From contig NZ_JACHEH010000001.1 in NCBI RefSeq assembly GCF_014201415.1, forward strand, positions 558,001-622,000: a DNA stretch of 64,000 nt, given 5' to 3'. Below, one piece after another: positions 25,191-35,767 of the stretch (position 1 is its first letter; each line of letters starts with the position of its first letter). The position numbers and the translations under genes are program-made. This stretch comes from Chelatococcus composti (GTDB lineage Bacteria > Pseudomonadota > Alphaproteobacteria > Rhizobiales > Beijerinckiaceae). Under the pieces are notes generated by a model. It saw only the letters and a list, made by a program, of their open reading frames with translations, was not told the DNA's origin and searched no databases.

Positions 25191-26048
25191 TCAGGCCAAT
25201 TCCGCCGTGGAATGCAGCGCACGCCTCAGGCCGAGCGCCACCGGCCCGGGCTTGCCGTCGCCCACCTCCACGCCGTCGATGCGCACGATGGGCATGACGA
25301 TGGCGGTCGCGGCCGTCATGAACGCCTCACGCGCCTTCTGTGCCTCCTCCACCGTGAAGGCCCGCTCTTCCAGCGTCAGGCCGTGATCCGCCAGCATGTC
25401 GATGATCGTGGTGCGCGTGACGCCGCGCAGGATGGCGTTGTCGTCCGCCGGGCGCGTGATGACCTTGTCGCCGGTGACGATCCAGGCATTCGACGAGGCC
25501 CCCTCCGTCACGTAGCCGTCCCTGTCGACGAACCAGGCTTCCCGCGCGCCCGCCTCGACCGCAGCCTGGCGGGCGAGTACGTTCGCCAGCAGGCCGACCG
25601 TCTTGATGTCCACACGGGACCAGCGGTTGTCCGGACAGGTCACGACGGCAACACCCTTTTCGGCGGCGGCATCGTTGGCCTGCGGATCAGACGAGCGGGC
25701 CGTCACCACGAGGCTCGGCCGCACCGGCACCTTGGGGAAAGCGTGGTCGCGCTTCGCGACGCCGCGCGTGACCTGGAAGTAGACGAGCCCGTCGCGCACG
25801 CGGTTGCGCTGCACCACCTCGCGCAGCACCACACGCAGCGCCTCGCGCGACAACGGCCAGTCGATGCGCAGCTCCCGCAGCGAACGGTCGAGACGGTCGA
25901 GATGCCGCTTCTCGTCCACCAGCTTGCCGGCGTGGACCTCGCACACTTCGTAGACGCCATCCGCGAACTGGTATCCGCGATCCTCGACATGCACGGTGGC
26001 GTCACGATGCGGCACGTAGCGGCCATTCACATAGGCAATTCTGCTCAC
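25191..26048 (-). CDS. dat: D-amino-acid aminotransferase (class IV)
   Basis: A 285-residue PLP enzyme of fold type IV. K149 (SRVDIKTVGLLANVLA) is the Schiff-base lysine; E-G-A-S-S-N after YVT supplies the PLP-nitrogen glutamate; the N-terminal half begins with the class IV dimer domain (YVNGRYVPHRDATVHVEDRG). Length and motifs match D-alanine/D-amino-acid transaminases that interconvert D-alanine and 2-oxoglutarate with D-glutamate and pyruvate, for peptidoglycan or D-amino-acid catabolism. Branched-chain or 4-amino-4-deoxychorismate enzymes of the same fold are less likely. It overlaps the end of ntrX by four bases, and lies in this place in many Hyphomicrobiales. Confidence 0.9.
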   Translation of the reverse strand: MSRIAYVNGRYVPHRDATVHVEDRGYQFADGVYEVCEVHAGKLVDEKRHLDRLDRSLRELRIDWPLSREALRVVLREVVQRNRVRDGLVYFQVTRGVAKRDHAFPKVPVRPSLVVTARSSDPQANDAAAEKGVAVVTCPDNRWSRVDIKTVGLLANVLARQAAVEAGAREAWFVDRDGYVTEGASSNAWIVTGDKVITRPADDNAILRGVTRTTIIDMLADHGLTLEERAFTVEEAQKAREAFMTAATAIVMPIVRIDGVEVGDGKPGPVALGLRRALHSTAELA

Positions 26049-27415
26049 GATCCGATTCCCAGCGACTTGAGTTTGCGATGCAGGGCCGAGCGCTCCATGC
26101 CGATGAATTCGGCCGTGCGCGAGATGTTGCCCGAGAAGCGGTTGATCTGCGCGATGAGATATTCGCGCTCGAAGATCTCGCGTGCGTCACGCAGTGGCAG
26201 GCTCATCAGCTTCTCGCCGCCGACGCCGCTCGGCGTGGTGGGCACGAGCGATCCGATCTCGGCCGGCAGCATGTCGGCCGTGATGGAGACGTCTGGGTCT
26301 CCCCCGGCGAGGATCATCAGCCGCTCGACGTTGTTGCGCAGCTGCCGCACGTTGCCGGGCCAGTCGTGCGTCTGCAGCACCGCCATCGCATCATCGGCGA
26401 TGACGCGCTTGGGCAGGCCCGTGGCAGACGAGATCTGCTCCATGAAGAACTCGACCAGCTCCGGCACATCCTCCCGTCGCTCGGCGAGCGAGGGTACGCG
26501 GATCGGCACGACGCTGAGGCGGTGGAATAGGTCTTCACGGAAACGGCCGGCGGCAATCGCCTCGGTGAGATCGTGGCTCGTGGAGGAGATAATGCGCACG
26601 TCGACGTGGACACGCGTCGACCCGCCGACACGCTGGAAGTTCTGATCGACGAGCACGCGCAGGATGCGGTTCTGCGTCTCGCGCGGCATGTCGGCGATCT
26701 CGTCGATATAGAGCGTGCCGCCGTGCGCCTCCTCCAGGGCACCCGTGCGCCGGGGCCGCCCCTCGCTGGCTTCTACGCCGAAGAGTTCGCTCTCCATGTT
26801 CTCCGGCGTGATCGTTGCCGCATTGATGACGACGAAGGGGCCGTTGGCGCGGTTGGAGAGGCTGTGCAGCGTGCGCGCCGCCAGCTCCTTGCCTGTGCCC
26901 GGCGCGCCCGTGATGAGCACACGCGCATTGGTCGGAGCCGTGCGCTCGATCACCTGCCGCAGCTGGTTGATGGCGGCCGAGCGGCCCACGATGCGGCTGG
27001 CCTGGACCGAACGCGTGCGCAGCTCCTTGATTTCGCGCTTGAGGCGCGACGCCTCCAGCGCGCGCTCGGCGACGAGCACCAGCCTGTCGGCCTTGAAGGG
27101 CTTCTCGATAAAATCGTAGGCACCGCGCTTGATGGCGGAGACGGCCGTCTCGATGTTGCCGTGGCCGGAAATCATGATCACCGGCAGTTCCGGATGGTTC
27201 TCCTTGATGTTGTCGAGAACCTGCAGACCATCGAGCCGGCTGCCCTGCAGCCAGATGTCGAGGAAGACGAGGTGCGGCCGGCGCTGCTCGATGCTGGCCA
27301 GCGCCTCGTCCGAACTGCCGGCCGTGCGCGTGCGGTGGCCCTCGTCCTCCAGAATTCCGGCGACGAGCTCGCGGATATCCGCCTCGTCGTCGACGACCAG
27401 GATGTCTGCGCTCAT
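26045..27415 (-). CDS. ntrX: Two-component response regulator NtrX
   Basis: A 456-residue NtrC-like regulator. Residues 1-125 are a receiver domain with the phosphoacceptor D53 (VFLDIWL) and K107-type lysine in FIEKPFK. Residues 140-370 are an AAA+ domain with Walker A GAPGTGKE and Walker B GGTLYIDEIAD. The sigma-54-contacting GAFTGA loop is absent: the position reads GVEASEGRPRRTGALEEA. This is characteristic of alphaproteobacterial NtrX and means it probably regulates without remodelling sigma-54 polymerase. A Fis-type helix-turn-helix ends the protein (ISRTAEFIGMERSALHRKLKSLGI). It overlaps ntrY by four bases and acts as its partner in nitrogen, redox and envelope control. Confidence 0.95.
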   Translation of the reverse strand: MSADILVVDDEADIRELVAGILEDEGHRTRTAGSSDEALASIEQRRPHLVFLDIWLQGSRLDGLQVLDNIKENHPELPVIMISGHGNIETAVSAIKRGAYDFIEKPFKADRLVLVAERALEASRLKREIKELRTRSVQASRIVGRSAAINQLRQVIERTAPTNARVLITGAPGTGKELAARTLHSLSNRANGPFVVINAATITPENMESELFGVEASEGRPRRTGALEEAHGGTLYIDEIADMPRETQNRILRVLVDQNFQRVGGSTRVHVDVRIISSTSHDLTEAIAAGRFREDLFHRLSVVPIRVPSLAERREDVPELVEFFMEQISSATGLPKRVIADDAMAVLQTHDWPGNVRQLRNNVERLMILAGGDPDVSITADMLPAEIGSLVPTTPSGVGGEKLMSLPLRDAREIFEREYLIAQINRFSGNISRTAEFIGMERSALHRKLKSLGIGS

Positions 27416-29691
27416 CCGTCCTGCCTCGTATGCAATGCTGCGGCCTTCTGGCCCCCACCCTCTTCGGCAGCGGCTTCGTCCGCATCTGTCATGGGAAACC
27501 ACAGCCTGACGCGTGCGCCAGAGCGGCCGCGCTCGTCCGGTTCGGCGTCGAGAAGCTCGATGCCGCCGCCGTGGTCTTCGAGAATCTTGCCGACGATGGC
27601 GAGGCCGAGCCCGGTGCCTCCCTCCCGCGTCGTCATGTAAGGCTCGAGCAGCCGCTGCCGCCCCTCGCGCGGGAAGCCCTTGCCGTTGTCGGAGACATCG
27701 ATGACGATCCGCGCGCCGTCCTCGAGCGTCACGCTCACGGCAATGCGTCCGGGCCCGCGCTCCTCCTCCGGCACAGCGAGGACCGCCTCTGTGGCGTTCT
27801 TGACGATGTTCGTCACCGCCTGGGAGATGAGGCGCCGGTCGAAGCGCGTCGTGATCGACGCCGGCTCGTAGTGCTCCGTGAAGGTAATCTCCGGGTTGCC
27901 GACACGCATCAGGAAGATGACCTGGCGCACCGTCTCCACCACATCGTCCCTGGCCAGTGTCGGCTTGGGCATGCGCGCGAAGGACGAGAACTCGTCGACC
28001 ATGCGCTTGATGTCATCGACCTGCCGCACGATGGTCTCGATGCACTGGTCGAAGACCGCCCGGTCGCTGACGATGACCTTGCCGTACTTGCGCCGGATGC
28101 GCTCGGCCGAGAGCTGGATCGGCGTCAGCGGATTCTTGATCTCGTGCGCGATGCGGCGGGCCACGTCTGCCCAGGCGGAGGTACGCTGGGCCGCGACGAG
28201 ATCGGTGATGTCGTCGAGCGTGACGACGAAGCCCTTGTCCTGGCCAACCGCCTGCTCGCTGGTGACGCGTACCGTGAGTGTGCGGTCCCGCCCCTCGCGA
28301 TTGATGGAAATCTGCCCCTGCACGAACTGCCGGTGACGGCTATTGAGGGCTTCCTCCACCAGCTCCGCCAGCTCCGGCACCACCTCGGCGACCGGCCGGC
28401 CGACAAGACTCGTGGCCGACTGATGCAGCAGCTGCTCGGTCGAGGGGTTGACGATGGTGATACGGCCGCGCGCATCTGTGCCCACCACGCCCGCGGACAC
28501 GCCGGCAAGCACCGCCTCCGTGAAGCGCCGGCGCTTGTCGAGCACTTCACTCGCCTCGGTCAGCCGGTCGTGCTGCTGGCGCAGCTCGCTCGTCATCTTG
28601 TTGAAGGTGGCGCCCAGATGGGCGAGGTCCCCCTCGGAGCGGCGGATGGGCACCTGGACGTAGAAGTTGCCGCTCGCCACCTGGTCGGTGGCGTGGATGA
28701 GGCGGCGGATGGGGGCGACGAGGCGGTTGGCAAAGCTCAGGCCGAGCCACACGGCCGACAGGAGGACGATGAGCGCCACCAGCGCGAACATGGAGGCGAA
28801 GGCGATCTGGATGCCGGCCTTCTTCGCCTCGAGTGCCTGGTAGTAGGCGACACCGGCCTCCGCCTCGCCAAGGAAGGAGATGGCGCGCGGATCGACGGCG
28901 CGTGCCACGAAGAGCACCGCATCGTCATAGGCCGGGAGCTTGATGACGGCGCGGAAAACATTGCTGTTGCTCGTGACGAGGCAGTCAGCGTCAGTCGGGC
29001 TCGCCCCAGCCAGCACCTCCTGGCTCGGCAGGGACAGGTTGTCGAGCTGCTTGGCCTCGACGCGCTCGACGACCTCCCCGTCCTGTTTCAGCAGCATGGC
29101 CACCGGGAAGCCGAGATAGAGCGCCCGCGACGTCATGAAATCCCGGTAGAGACGCCGATCGACGTCGAACATCGGCTTGGCACGGTTAAGGTCGTCCGCC
29201 ATCAGGTAGGTCTCGCGCACCAGCGAGCGGCACTGGCTGTCGCGATAGGCCTTCGCGATGTCGAGCGTGTTCGTCATCAGCGCCTTGATGGAGCCGGTGA
29301 ACCAGGGGTCGAGCCCACGCTCCAGCGTCACCGTTGCGACGACCGCCACGAGTACGGCGGGAAAGGCCGCGACGAGGCTGAACAGAGAGACGATGCGCAC
29401 GTGCAGGCCGGCCGCGGCGGCGCCCTGGCGCCTGGCGCGGAACAGGCTCCACGTGTCCCACAGGACAATGACGACCAGCGCGACGACGAGGACGACGTTG
29501 ATGAAGAGCGCCCAGACGACGACTTCGTGCGTGGGCAGTATGGGCGTGAGCCCGGCGAGCACGAGAAATGTGATGAGCGCGCTCGCCAGCGCCAGGATCA
29601 CTGCAATGGTGCCGACCAGCCCGGACACGCGCGCCGAGCCCTTCTCGTCGCGCACCGTGCTGCGGGTGCCCTGGTTCGATGATGACGTCAC
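27412..29691 (-). CDS. ntrY: Nitrogen-regulation sensor histidine kinase NtrY
   Basis: A 759-residue membrane kinase. Hydrophobic helices occur near residues 23-46, 58-80 and 100-125 and again near 290-320, enclosing a periplasmic sensor region of about 160 residues. A HAMP domain (RLVAPIRRLIHATDQVASGNF), a PAS domain, the HisKA box [20 protein letters not shown] with the phosphorylated histidine, and a HATPase_c domain (DNGKGF, GGTGLGLAIV) follow. It phosphorylates NtrX. Order and overlap with ntrX match Hyphomicrobiales. It lies 104 bases after ntrC on the same strand. Confidence 0.95.
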   Translation of the reverse strand: MTSSSNQGTRSTVRDEKGSARVSGLVGTIAVILALASALITFLVLAGLTPILPTHEVVVWALFINVVLVVALVVIVLWDTWSLFRARRQGAAAAGLHVRIVSLFSLVAAFPAVLVAVVATVTLERGLDPWFTGSIKALMTNTLDIAKAYRDSQCRSLVRETYLMADDLNRAKPMFDVDRRLYRDFMTSRALYLGFPVAMLLKQDGEVVERVEAKQLDNLSLPSQEVLAGASPTDADCLVTSNSNVFRAVIKLPAYDDAVLFVARAVDPRAISFLGEAEAGVAYYQALEAKKAGIQIAFASMFALVALIVLLSAVWLGLSFANRLVAPIRRLIHATDQVASGNFYVQVPIRRSEGDLAHLGATFNKMTSELRQQHDRLTEASEVLDKRRRFTEAVLAGVSAGVVGTDARGRITIVNPSTEQLLHQSATSLVGRPVAEVVPELAELVEEALNSRHRQFVQGQISINREGRDRTLTVRVTSEQAVGQDKGFVVTLDDITDLVAAQRTSAWADVARRIAHEIKNPLTPIQLSAERIRRKYGKVIVSDRAVFDQCIETIVRQVDDIKRMVDEFSSFARMPKPTLARDDVVETVRQVIFLMRVGNPEITFTEHYEPASITTRFDRRLISQAVTNIVKNATEAVLAVPEEERGPGRIAVSVTLEDGARIVIDVSDNGKGFPREGRQRLLEPYMTTREGGTGLGLAIVGKILEDHGGGIELLDAEPDERGRSGARVRLWFPMTDADEAAAEEGGGQKAAALHTRQDG

Positions 29692-29795
29692 GCGGCCTCG
29701 AATCTTCGAGCCGGATGGCTCGGCAAGCGACTCGACTGCCGACAGTGATGCATCAAAACAACAGTGTTGTCAAAATATGACAGAGCGCGGGACAC

Positions 29796-31241
29796 TCAGC
29801 GGGTCGTCCGGATCACCTGCATGTCGAGATCGCGAATTTTCTTCCGCAATGTGTTGCGATTGAGACCGAGCAGCTCCGCTGCCTTGATCTGGTTGCCGCG
29901 CGTGGCGGCGAGCGCGGCGCCGATAAGAGGCGGCTCGATCTGCCGCAGGACGCGATGATAGAGGCCGGGCGGCGGCAGGCGGTCGGGAAACTCGGCGAAG
30001 TAGTTCGCAAGGTGTTGCTCGACGGCCTCGGCGAGGGTCGCAGGCGCAGCCTTTGCCGGCGCCTCCTCGCTCCCGAGCACGCCGACCGGTTCGAGCTCCG
30101 CCTCGATGATCGGGGCAGTGATCGTGTCCTGCGGGTAGAGCGCCGCCAGACGGCGCACAAGGTTCTCCAGCTCGCGCACGTTGCCGGGCCAGCGGTAGCG
30201 CTTGAGCTTGTCAAGCGCCTCCGCGTCGATGTGCTTCCGCGGCAGCCCCTCCTTCTCGATCATGCTGAAGAAGTGGCGCACGAGATCCGGGATGTCTTCC
30301 GTGCGCTCGCGCAGCGGCGGCAGGCGCAGCGGCACGACGTTGAGGCGGAAGTAAAGGTCCTCGCGGAACAGACCCTGGTTGATGGAGACCCTCAGGTCCT
30401 TGTTGGTGGCGGCGATGATGCGCACGTTGGTCTTGATCGGCACCCGCCCCCCGACCGTCGTGTATTCGCCCTGCTGCAGCACCCGCAGAAGGCGCGTCTG
30501 GGCCTCCATCGGCATATCGCCGATCTCGTCGAGGAAGAGGGTTCCGCCCTCCGCCTGCTCGAAGCGTCCCGCGTTGCGGCCGGTTGCGCCAGTGAAGGCA
30601 CCCTTCTCGTGGCCGAAAAGCTCCGACTCGATGAGGTCGCGCGGGATGGCTGCCATATTGACCGCGACAAAGGGACCATTGCGGCGCTTGCCGTAGTCGT
30701 GCAGGGCGCGCGCCACCAGCTCCTTGCCGGTGCCCGACTCGCCGGTGATCATCACGGTCAGGTCGGTCGGCATGAGGCGCGCCAGCGCGCGGTAGATCTC
30801 CTGCATGGCCGGGGATCGGCCGACGAGCGGGATGTCCTCGCCCTCCATGCCCTGTGCCGAGACGGCCGTGCCGCGCGGCCGCGACAGGGCGCGGCCGACG
30901 ATGGCGACGAGTTCCTTGAGGTCGAAGGGCTTGGGCAGGTACTCGTAGGCCCCGCGCTCGGAGGCGCGGATCGCGGTCATGAACGTGTTCTGCGCGCTCA
31001 TGACGATGATGGGCAGTTCCGGCCGGATCTTCTTGATGCGCGGCAGGAGGTCGAACGCGTTCTCGTCCGGCATCACCACGTCGGTGATGACAATGTCGCC
31101 CTCGCCCTGCGACACCCAGCGCCACAGCGTCGACGCCTGGCCCGTGGAGCGCACGTCATAGCCGGCGCGCGACAGCGCCTGATTGAGGACCGTACGGATT
31201 GCTGCATCGTCGTCTGCTACAAGAACGCTGCCGCGCTGCAT
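29796..31241 (-). CDS. ntrC: Nitrogen regulation response regulator NtrC (GlnG)
   Basis: A 481-residue sigma-54 activator. The receiver domain has phosphoacceptor D54 ([10 protein letters not shown]). The AAA+ domain has Walker A GESGTGKE, an intact sigma-54-binding GAFTGA loop (HEKGAFTGA) and Walker [12 protein letters not shown]. The C-terminus ends in the Fis-type helix-turn-helix [18 protein letters not shown]. Phosphorylated by NtrB under nitrogen limitation, it activates glutamine synthetase, ammonium transport and related genes. It starts 12 bases after ntrB and is the third gene of dusB-ntrB-ntrC. Confidence 0.97.
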   Translation of the reverse strand: MQRGSVLVADDDAAIRTVLNQALSRAGYDVRSTGQASTLWRWVSQGEGDIVITDVVMPDENAFDLLPRIKKIRPELPIIVMSAQNTFMTAIRASERGAYEYLPKPFDLKELVAIVGRALSRPRGTAVSAQGMEGEDIPLVGRSPAMQEIYRALARLMPTDLTVMITGESGTGKELVARALHDYGKRRNGPFVAVNMAAIPRDLIESELFGHEKGAFTGATGRNAGRFEQAEGGTLFLDEIGDMPMEAQTRLLRVLQQGEYTTVGGRVPIKTNVRIIAATNKDLRVSINQGLFREDLYFRLNVVPLRLPPLRERTEDIPDLVRHFFSMIEKEGLPRKHIDAEALDKLKRYRWPGNVRELENLVRRLAALYPQDTITAPIIEAELEPVGVLGSEEAPAKAAPATLAEAVEQHLANYFAEFPDRLPPPGLYHRVLRQIEPPLIGAALAATRGNQIKAAELLGLNRNTLRKKIRDLDMQVIRTTR

Positions 31242-31253
31242 CTCGTTATCCCA

Positions 31254-32393
31254 TCATGTCCTTGTTGCCCGCCCGTCGTGGGCGAGAAGCATCGGCATCA
31301 GCAGCCGGAAGGTCGTGCGCCGCGGCGCGGATTCGCACTCGACGATGCCGCCGTGATCGCCGATGATCTTGGCAACCAAAGCAAGACCGAGGCCAGTTCC
31401 CTGCGCCTTCGTGGTCACGAACGGGTCGAAAAGGTTCGGCAACAGGTCAGGCGGCACGCCCGGGCCATTGTCCCGCACGCGGATCTCGAGCGGCAGGCTG
31501 AGCCGCTCTTCCGAGCCGCGAATCTGCATGCGCACGCCGGGCCGGAAGGCCGTGGCCAGAGTGATCTCCCCGTCGACTGCGTCGGGTCCGATGGCCTCGG
31601 CCGCGTTCTTCACGAGGTTGAGCAGCACCTGGATGAGCTGGTCGCGGTTGCCGAACACGGGCGGCAGCGACGGGTCGTATTCCTCGACGAAGCGGATGTG
31701 ACGGGCAAAGCCCGAGGTGGCCAGCCGCTTCACGTGGTCGAGCACGTCATGGATGTTGACCGGGCCGCGCTCTATGGGCCGCTCGTCGCCGAACAGCTCC
31801 ATGCGCTCGACGAGCTTCACGATACGGTCGCTCTCGTCGCAGATGAGGCGCGTGAGCAGGCGGTCGTTCTCGCTGGCAGTCGCCTCGAGCAACTGCGCCG
31901 CCCCGCGGATGCCGGACAGCGGGTTCTTGATCTCGTGCGCCAGCATGGCGCCGAGTGCGGTGATGGAGCGGGCAGCACCACGATGCGTCAGCTGCCTGTC
32001 CATTTTTTCGGCAATTGTCCGTTCTTGCAGCATCAGGACCACGCGGTCGCTGGATTCAGACAGCGGCGTGGCAAAAACGTCGACGATGCGCGAGCCGCCG
32101 AGGCGCGGCGAGCCGATGTCAACCCGATACTCGCTGACGCTGGCGCCGCGCTGGCGCACCTCCTCCACCAGTGCGATCACGGGCGAGCCAAAGGGCAGGA
32201 GATCGACCAGGCGCTGCCGCCGCAGGAGGGTGAGCCCCGTCTCGAAGAAGCTTTCGGCAGCAATGTTGGCCTGGATGATGAGCCCTTCCGCATCGACCGT
32301 GAGGATGGGCAACGGCAGGACGTTGACGATGGCATCGCCGTCCGGTTCCGGGCCTCTGGTCATCATGGTCGACAACTCTTCGCGTCCGTTCAT
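31254..32393 (-). CDS. ntrB: Nitrogen regulation sensor kinase/phosphatase NtrB (GlnL)
   Basis: A 379-residue soluble kinase. Residues about 22-130 are a PAS sensor domain, H153 in [21 protein letters not shown] is the phosphorylation site, and residues 260-375 hold the ATPase domain (N-box [13 protein letters not shown]1 [13 protein letters not shown]2 GTGLGLALV). There are no membrane segments, as expected for NtrB, whose kinase/phosphatase balance is set by PII protein. Its start overlaps the dusB stop by four bases, and ntrC follows. Confidence 0.96.
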   Translation of the reverse strand: MNGREELSTMMTRGPEPDGDAIVNVLPLPILTVDAEGLIIQANIAAESFFETGLTLLRRQRLVDLLPFGSPVIALVEEVRQRGASVSEYRVDIGSPRLGGSRIVDVFATPLSESSDRVVLMLQERTIAEKMDRQLTHRGAARSITALGAMLAHEIKNPLSGIRGAAQLLEATASENDRLLTRLICDESDRIVKLVERMELFGDERPIERGPVNIHDVLDHVKRLATSGFARHIRFVEEYDPSLPPVFGNRDQLIQVLLNLVKNAAEAIGPDAVDGEITLATAFRPGVRMQIRGSEERLSLPLEIRVRDNGPGVPPDLLPNLFDPFVTTKAQGTGLGLALVAKIIGDHGGIVECESAPRRTTFRLLMPMLLAHDGRATRT

Positions 32394-33394
32394 GCGGCGT
32401 CCTCGAGCGGCACGTCGGCGAACATCGCGCGCAATGCGGCGATGACCTGCTGCGGGGTCTCGGACGTGACGATCCGCGCCCGCTCGACGCGGGCGCGCGC
32501 ACTGCCGAGCTCGATGGCGTGGTCGGCGTAGGCGGCAAGATGCTTGCGTGCGTGCCGCAGCCCCATGTCGCGGCCATAGAGTGAGAGAAGCGTCTCATAG
32601 TGCTCCACGGCCGCGGCGCCCTTGGCCTCGGCGTCGAGCACGCAGCCGGACCTGGCCGCATCGCCCGCCAGGTCGCGGGCGATCTCGCCGACGAGCCAGG
32701 GGCGGCCCACCGCGGCGCGCCCCACCATCACGGCGTCGGCGCCCGACAGCCGCAGCGCCTCGCGCGCGCTCGCCGTGTCGCAGATGTTGCCGTTGACGAC
32801 GAGCGGCAGCGAGGTGGCGGCACGCACGGCGGCCACCGCGGCCCAGTCCGCGCTGCCCTTGTAGAACTGCTGGCGTGTGCGTCCATGAACCGTGACGAGC
32901 TGCACACCGGCCGTCTCGGCGCGGCAGGCGAGTTCGGGCGCATTGCGGTTCGCATCATCCCAGCCGAGGCGCATCTTCAGCGTCACCGGCACACGCACAG
33001 CCCCGACGACGGCCTCGATGAGCCGCAGGGCGTGGTCCAAGTCGCGCATCAGCGCCGAGCCGGCCCAGCCGCCCGTCACCTTCTTCGCCGGACAGCCCAT
33101 GTTGATGTCGATGATGTCGGCCCCCGCTTCCTGCGCGACGCGCGCAGCCTCGGCCATCCAGTAGGGATCGCAGCCGGCCAGCTGCACGACATGCGGCGAG
33201 ACCCCCTCGCCCTCCGCCCGCATGCGCGCCTCCTCGTCGCCCCGCGCCAGCTCCTGCGAGGCGACCATCTCGGACACGACCAGCGAGGCGCCGAAGCGGC
33301 GCGCCAGCCGGCGCAGTCCGACATCGGTGACGCCCGACATGGGGGCGAGGAAGGCGCGTCCGTCGATTGCGACCGGACCGATCGTGAGCGTCAT
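32390..33394 (-). CDS. dusB: tRNA-dihydrouridine synthase DusB
   Basis: A 334-residue FMN enzyme that reduces uridine to dihydrouridine in the tRNA D-loop. The TIM-barrel domain begins [10 protein letters not shown] (FMN site); C101 in [21 protein letters not shown] region is the catalytic acid; [16 protein letters not shown] is the conserved FMN/uridine region. A helical C-terminal domain follows ([22 protein letters not shown] region). It is the first gene of dusB-ntrB-ntrC, an arrangement conserved in alphaproteobacteria and, with fis, echoed in gammaproteobacteria. It is divergent from ispDF. Confidence 0.95.
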   Translation of the reverse strand: MTLTIGPVAIDGRAFLAPMSGVTDVGLRRLARRFGASLVVSEMVASQELARGDEEARMRAEGEGVSPHVVQLAGCDPYWMAEAARVAQEAGADIIDINMGCPAKKVTGGWAGSALMRDLDHALRLIEAVVGAVRVPVTLKMRLGWDDANRNAPELACRAETAGVQLVTVHGRTRQQFYKGSADWAAVAAVRAATSLPLVVNGNICDTASAREALRLSGADAVMVGRAAVGRPWLVGEIARDLAGDAARSGCVLDAEAKGAAAVEHYETLLSLYGRDMGLRHARKHLAAYADHAIELGSARARVERARIVTSETPQQVIAALRAMFADVPLEDAA

Positions 33395-33571
33395 TTGCCT
33401 ATTTAATGGTCATGCATAGCTTTGCATCAAAATTGCGCAAAATTCTGCGTTGCACAATAGGAGAGTTAGCCGCAGCCCGGTGCATTTGCGCTCGTCCTCC
33501 CGCCGCCTTATCAGAACTGCCGTGATGCGTCGTGCCCAAAACGCGGGGCCGGCGATGACGAAGAGGTCTAG
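33395..33571. promoter_or_regulatory. Divergent control region dusB-ntrBC / ispDF
   Basis: The gap holds an AT-richer stretch with ATGCA-N6-TGCAT (33412-33427) and the 8-bp palindrome TTGCGCAA (33433-33440), followed by GTTGCACAATAGG. Several TTGCA/TGCAA half-sites recall the TGCAC-type NtrC recognition element, so autoregulation of the ntr operon is possible. No clear -35/-10 pair could be fixed. Confidence 0.35.
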
Positions 33572-34783
33572 ATGCCGCTCGTTGCAGCCATCATTGTCGC
33601 CGCCGGTCGCGGCACGCGCGCCCGTCCGCACGCATTGCCCAAGCAGTACCGGCCACTGGCGGGGCGGCCGCTCGTTGCGCACAGCCTCGAGGCGACGCTG
33701 CGCCATCCCGCCATCGCCAGAGTACTGTGCGTCATCCATCCCGACGACATGTCCCTCTACGAGGAATCCGTCCGCGGGCTGGACCACGACGGCAAGCTGC
33801 TGGCGCCGGGATTCGGCGGCGCGACGCGGCAGGCGTCCGTCCATGCGGGGCTGGAGGCGCTCGCTGCGCGCATGGAGCGGGCGCCGGACATCGTGCTGGT
33901 GCACGACGCCGCCCGCCCCTTTCTGTCGCCGCAGCTCATCGACCGGGCGATCGCCGCTGCCGAGCTGCACGGAGCGGCCGTTCCGGGCCTCACAGTCACC
34001 GACACCGTCAAGATCGTCGGGGCCGATGGTCTCGTGGCCGAGACCCCGGACAGGGCGAGGCTGCGCACGGTGCAGACGCCGCAGGCCTTCACCTTTCAAG
34101 CGCTTCTCTCCGCCCACCGCGCGGCGGCCGCGCAGGGCGTCGACGGCTTCACCGACGACGGGGCCATCGCCGAATGGGCAGGCGGCTCCGTCCACATCTT
34201 TCCCGGAGACGCGCACAACGTGAAACTGACCACCGGCGAGGATTTCGTCGAGGCCGAGCGGCGCCTCGCAGCGCGGCACGAGATGATCGTGCGCTTCGGC
34301 ATCGGCTACGACGTCCACACATTCGGCGAGGGCGATCATGTGATGATCGGGGGCGTTGCCATCGCACACGAGCGGGGCATCGTCGCCCATTCGGACGGCG
34401 ACGTGGTGCTGCATGCGCTCACGGATGCGCTGCTCGGCGCCATCGCCGACGGTGACATCGGCTCCCATTTCCCGCCCTCCGATCCGCGGTGGAAGGGCGC
34501 CTCGTCCGACATCTTTCTGCGTGACGCCGGTGAACGCGTGCGCCGGCGCGGCGGCATCATCGACAATGTCGACGTCATCGTCGTCTGCGAGCGGCCCCGC
34601 ATCGGGCCACACCGCGAGGCCATCCGCCAGCGGATCGCGCAGATCCTCGGCATCGGCACCGGGCAGGTCTCCGTGAAGGCGACGACATCGGAAGGGCTCG
34701 GCTTCACCGGCCGACGCGAGGGCATCGCCGCGCAGGCGAGCGCCACGGTGCGCCTGCCGGCGTTCATGGAGGGTCAGTCATGA
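33572..34783 (+). CDS. ispDF: Bifunctional IspD/IspF isoprenoid enzyme
   Basis: A 403-residue fusion of two non-consecutive steps of the MEP pathway. Residues 1-230 are IspD, 2-C-methyl-D-erythritol 4-phosphate cytidylyltransferase, with the CTP-binding [17 protein letters not shown] and VHDAARPF motifs. Residues 240-400 are IspF, 2,4-cyclodiphosphate synthase: zinc ligands D and H in [25 protein letters not shown], and the FTGRREGI C-terminal signature. The fused form is typical of alpha- and epsilonproteobacteria. It overlaps cinA by four bases (ATGA) and is divergent from dusB. Confidence 0.96.
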   Translation: MPLVAAIIVAAGRGTRARPHALPKQYRPLAGRPLVAHSLEATLRHPAIARVLCVIHPDDMSLYEESVRGLDHDGKLLAPGFGGATRQASVHAGLEALAARMERAPDIVLVHDAARPFLSPQLIDRAIAAAELHGAAVPGLTVTDTVKIVGADGLVAETPDRARLRTVQTPQAFTFQALLSAHRAAAAQGVDGFTDDGAIAEWAGGSVHIFPGDAHNVKLTTGEDFVEAERRLAARHEMIVRFGIGYDVHTFGEGDHVMIGGVAIAHERGIVAHSDGDVVLHALTDALLGAIADGDIGSHFPPSDPRWKGASSDIFLRDAGERVRRRGGIIDNVDVIVVCERPRIGPHREAIRQRIAQILGIGTGQVSVKATTSEGLGFTGRREGIAAQASATVRLPAFMEGQS

Positions 34784-35277
34784 TCGACGATGCCATTCTC
34801 GCCCAGGCGGAGGCCCTGCTCGCGGCCTGCCGCGCGCGCGCCCTGAAGATCGCGACGGCCGAATCCTGCACCGGCGGCCTCGTCGCCGGGGCGCTTACGG
34901 CCATCGCCGGATCGTCCGAAGTCGTCGATCGTGGCTTCGTCACCTATTCCAACGAGGCCAAGAGCGAGGCGATCGGCGTCGATGCCGGCCTCATCGCGTC
35001 CCACGGCGCTGTCAGCGAGCCGGTGGCGCGCGCCATGGCGCGCGGCGCCCTCGCCCATTCGCGCGCCGACCTGGCGGTTGCCATCACCGGCATTGCCGGG
35101 CCCGGCGGCGGCAGCGCCGCCAAGCCGGTCGGCCTCGTGCATTTCGCCGTCGCGGCGCGCGGCGGCGACGTGTTCCATCGGGAGGAACGCTTCGGCGACG
35201 TCGGGCGGGCGGAGGTGCGCCGCCTCTCGGTAGCGACGGCTCTCTCGATGCTGCAGGAAGCCTGCGCAAGGGCCTGA
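34780..35277 (+). CDS. CinA family nicotinamide-nucleotide amidohydrolase
   Basis: A 165-residue protein consisting of only the C-terminal CinA domain (PncC). Such proteins deamidate nicotinamide mononucleotide in NAD salvage. The signature [21 protein letters not shown] with its active-site serine lies at residues 27-47, followed by the conserved [14 protein letters not shown] and [12 protein letters not shown] stretches. The N-terminal COG1058 domain of full-length CinA is absent, as in E. coli PncC. It is translationally coupled to ispDF and converges on the COQ10-like gene with a four-base gap. Confidence 0.92.
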   Translation: MIDDAILAQAEALLAACRARALKIATAESCTGGLVAGALTAIAGSSEVVDRGFVTYSNEAKSEAIGVDAGLIASHGAVSEPVARAMARGALAHSRADLAVAITGIAGPGGGSAAKPVGLVHFAVAARGGDVFHREERFGDVGRAEVRRLSVATALSMLQEACARA

Positions 35278-35281
35278 GCGT

Positions 35282-35758
35282 TCAAACCCGGGCAGCCATG
35301 CCCCCGCCCCGGCCGTAGACCGTGCGGGCGCGCTCCTCGAACGCCTCGGCGAACTTGTGAAAAGCGCGCTCGAAGACAGCGCCCATCACGAGGCCGAGGG
35401 CCATGCTCTTGAACTCGTAGGAAATGAAGAAGTCCACCTCGCAGCCGACGTCGTCGAGCTGGTGGAAAGCCCAACGGTTCTCGAGGTGGCGGAAGGGGCC
35501 GTCCACATACTCGACAAGGATGCGCAGGCGCGGCCTGTCGAGGGTGACGCGGCTCGTGAAGGTCTCGCGGATGGCCTTGTAGCCCACCGTCATGTCGGCA
35601 ATCAGCGTCTCCACCCCCTCGCCGCTCGCCGCGCGCCGACGCACGCGCAGCGCCTCGCACAGGGGCAGGAAGGCGGGATACTGCTCCACATCCGCCACGA
35701 GGTCGAACATCTGTGCCGGAGTATACGGCACGCGACGCTTGTTACGAAACGACGGCAT
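35282..35758 (-). CDS. COQ10/RatA-like polyketide-cyclase family lipid-binding protein
   Basis: A 158-residue START/polyketide-cyclase-fold protein. The N-terminal RRVPYTPAQMFDLVADVEQYPAFLPLC pattern is the hallmark of COQ10/RatA (YfjG) proteins, which bind ubiquinone or its precursors in a hydrophobic cavity and support respiration. In E. coli the homologue RatA has also been described as a toxin that blocks ribosome subunit association, but in alphaproteobacteria a ubiquinone-related role is favoured. It starts nine bases after lipA on the same strand, an association conserved in this group. Confidence 0.9.
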   Translation of the reverse strand: MPSFRNKRRVPYTPAQMFDLVADVEQYPAFLPLCEALRVRRRAASGEGVETLIADMTVGYKAIRETFTSRVTLDRPRLRILVEYVDGPFRHLENRWAFHQLDDVGCEVDFFISYEFKSMALGLVMGAVFERAFHKFAEAFEERARTVYGRGGGMAARV

Positions 35759-35767
35759 GTTGCCCCG

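Noticed and set aside
29955-32531. An 858-codon plus-strand frame opposite ntrC and ntrB
   Set aside because: Antisense shadow with no domains; ntrC and ntrB have complete motifs.
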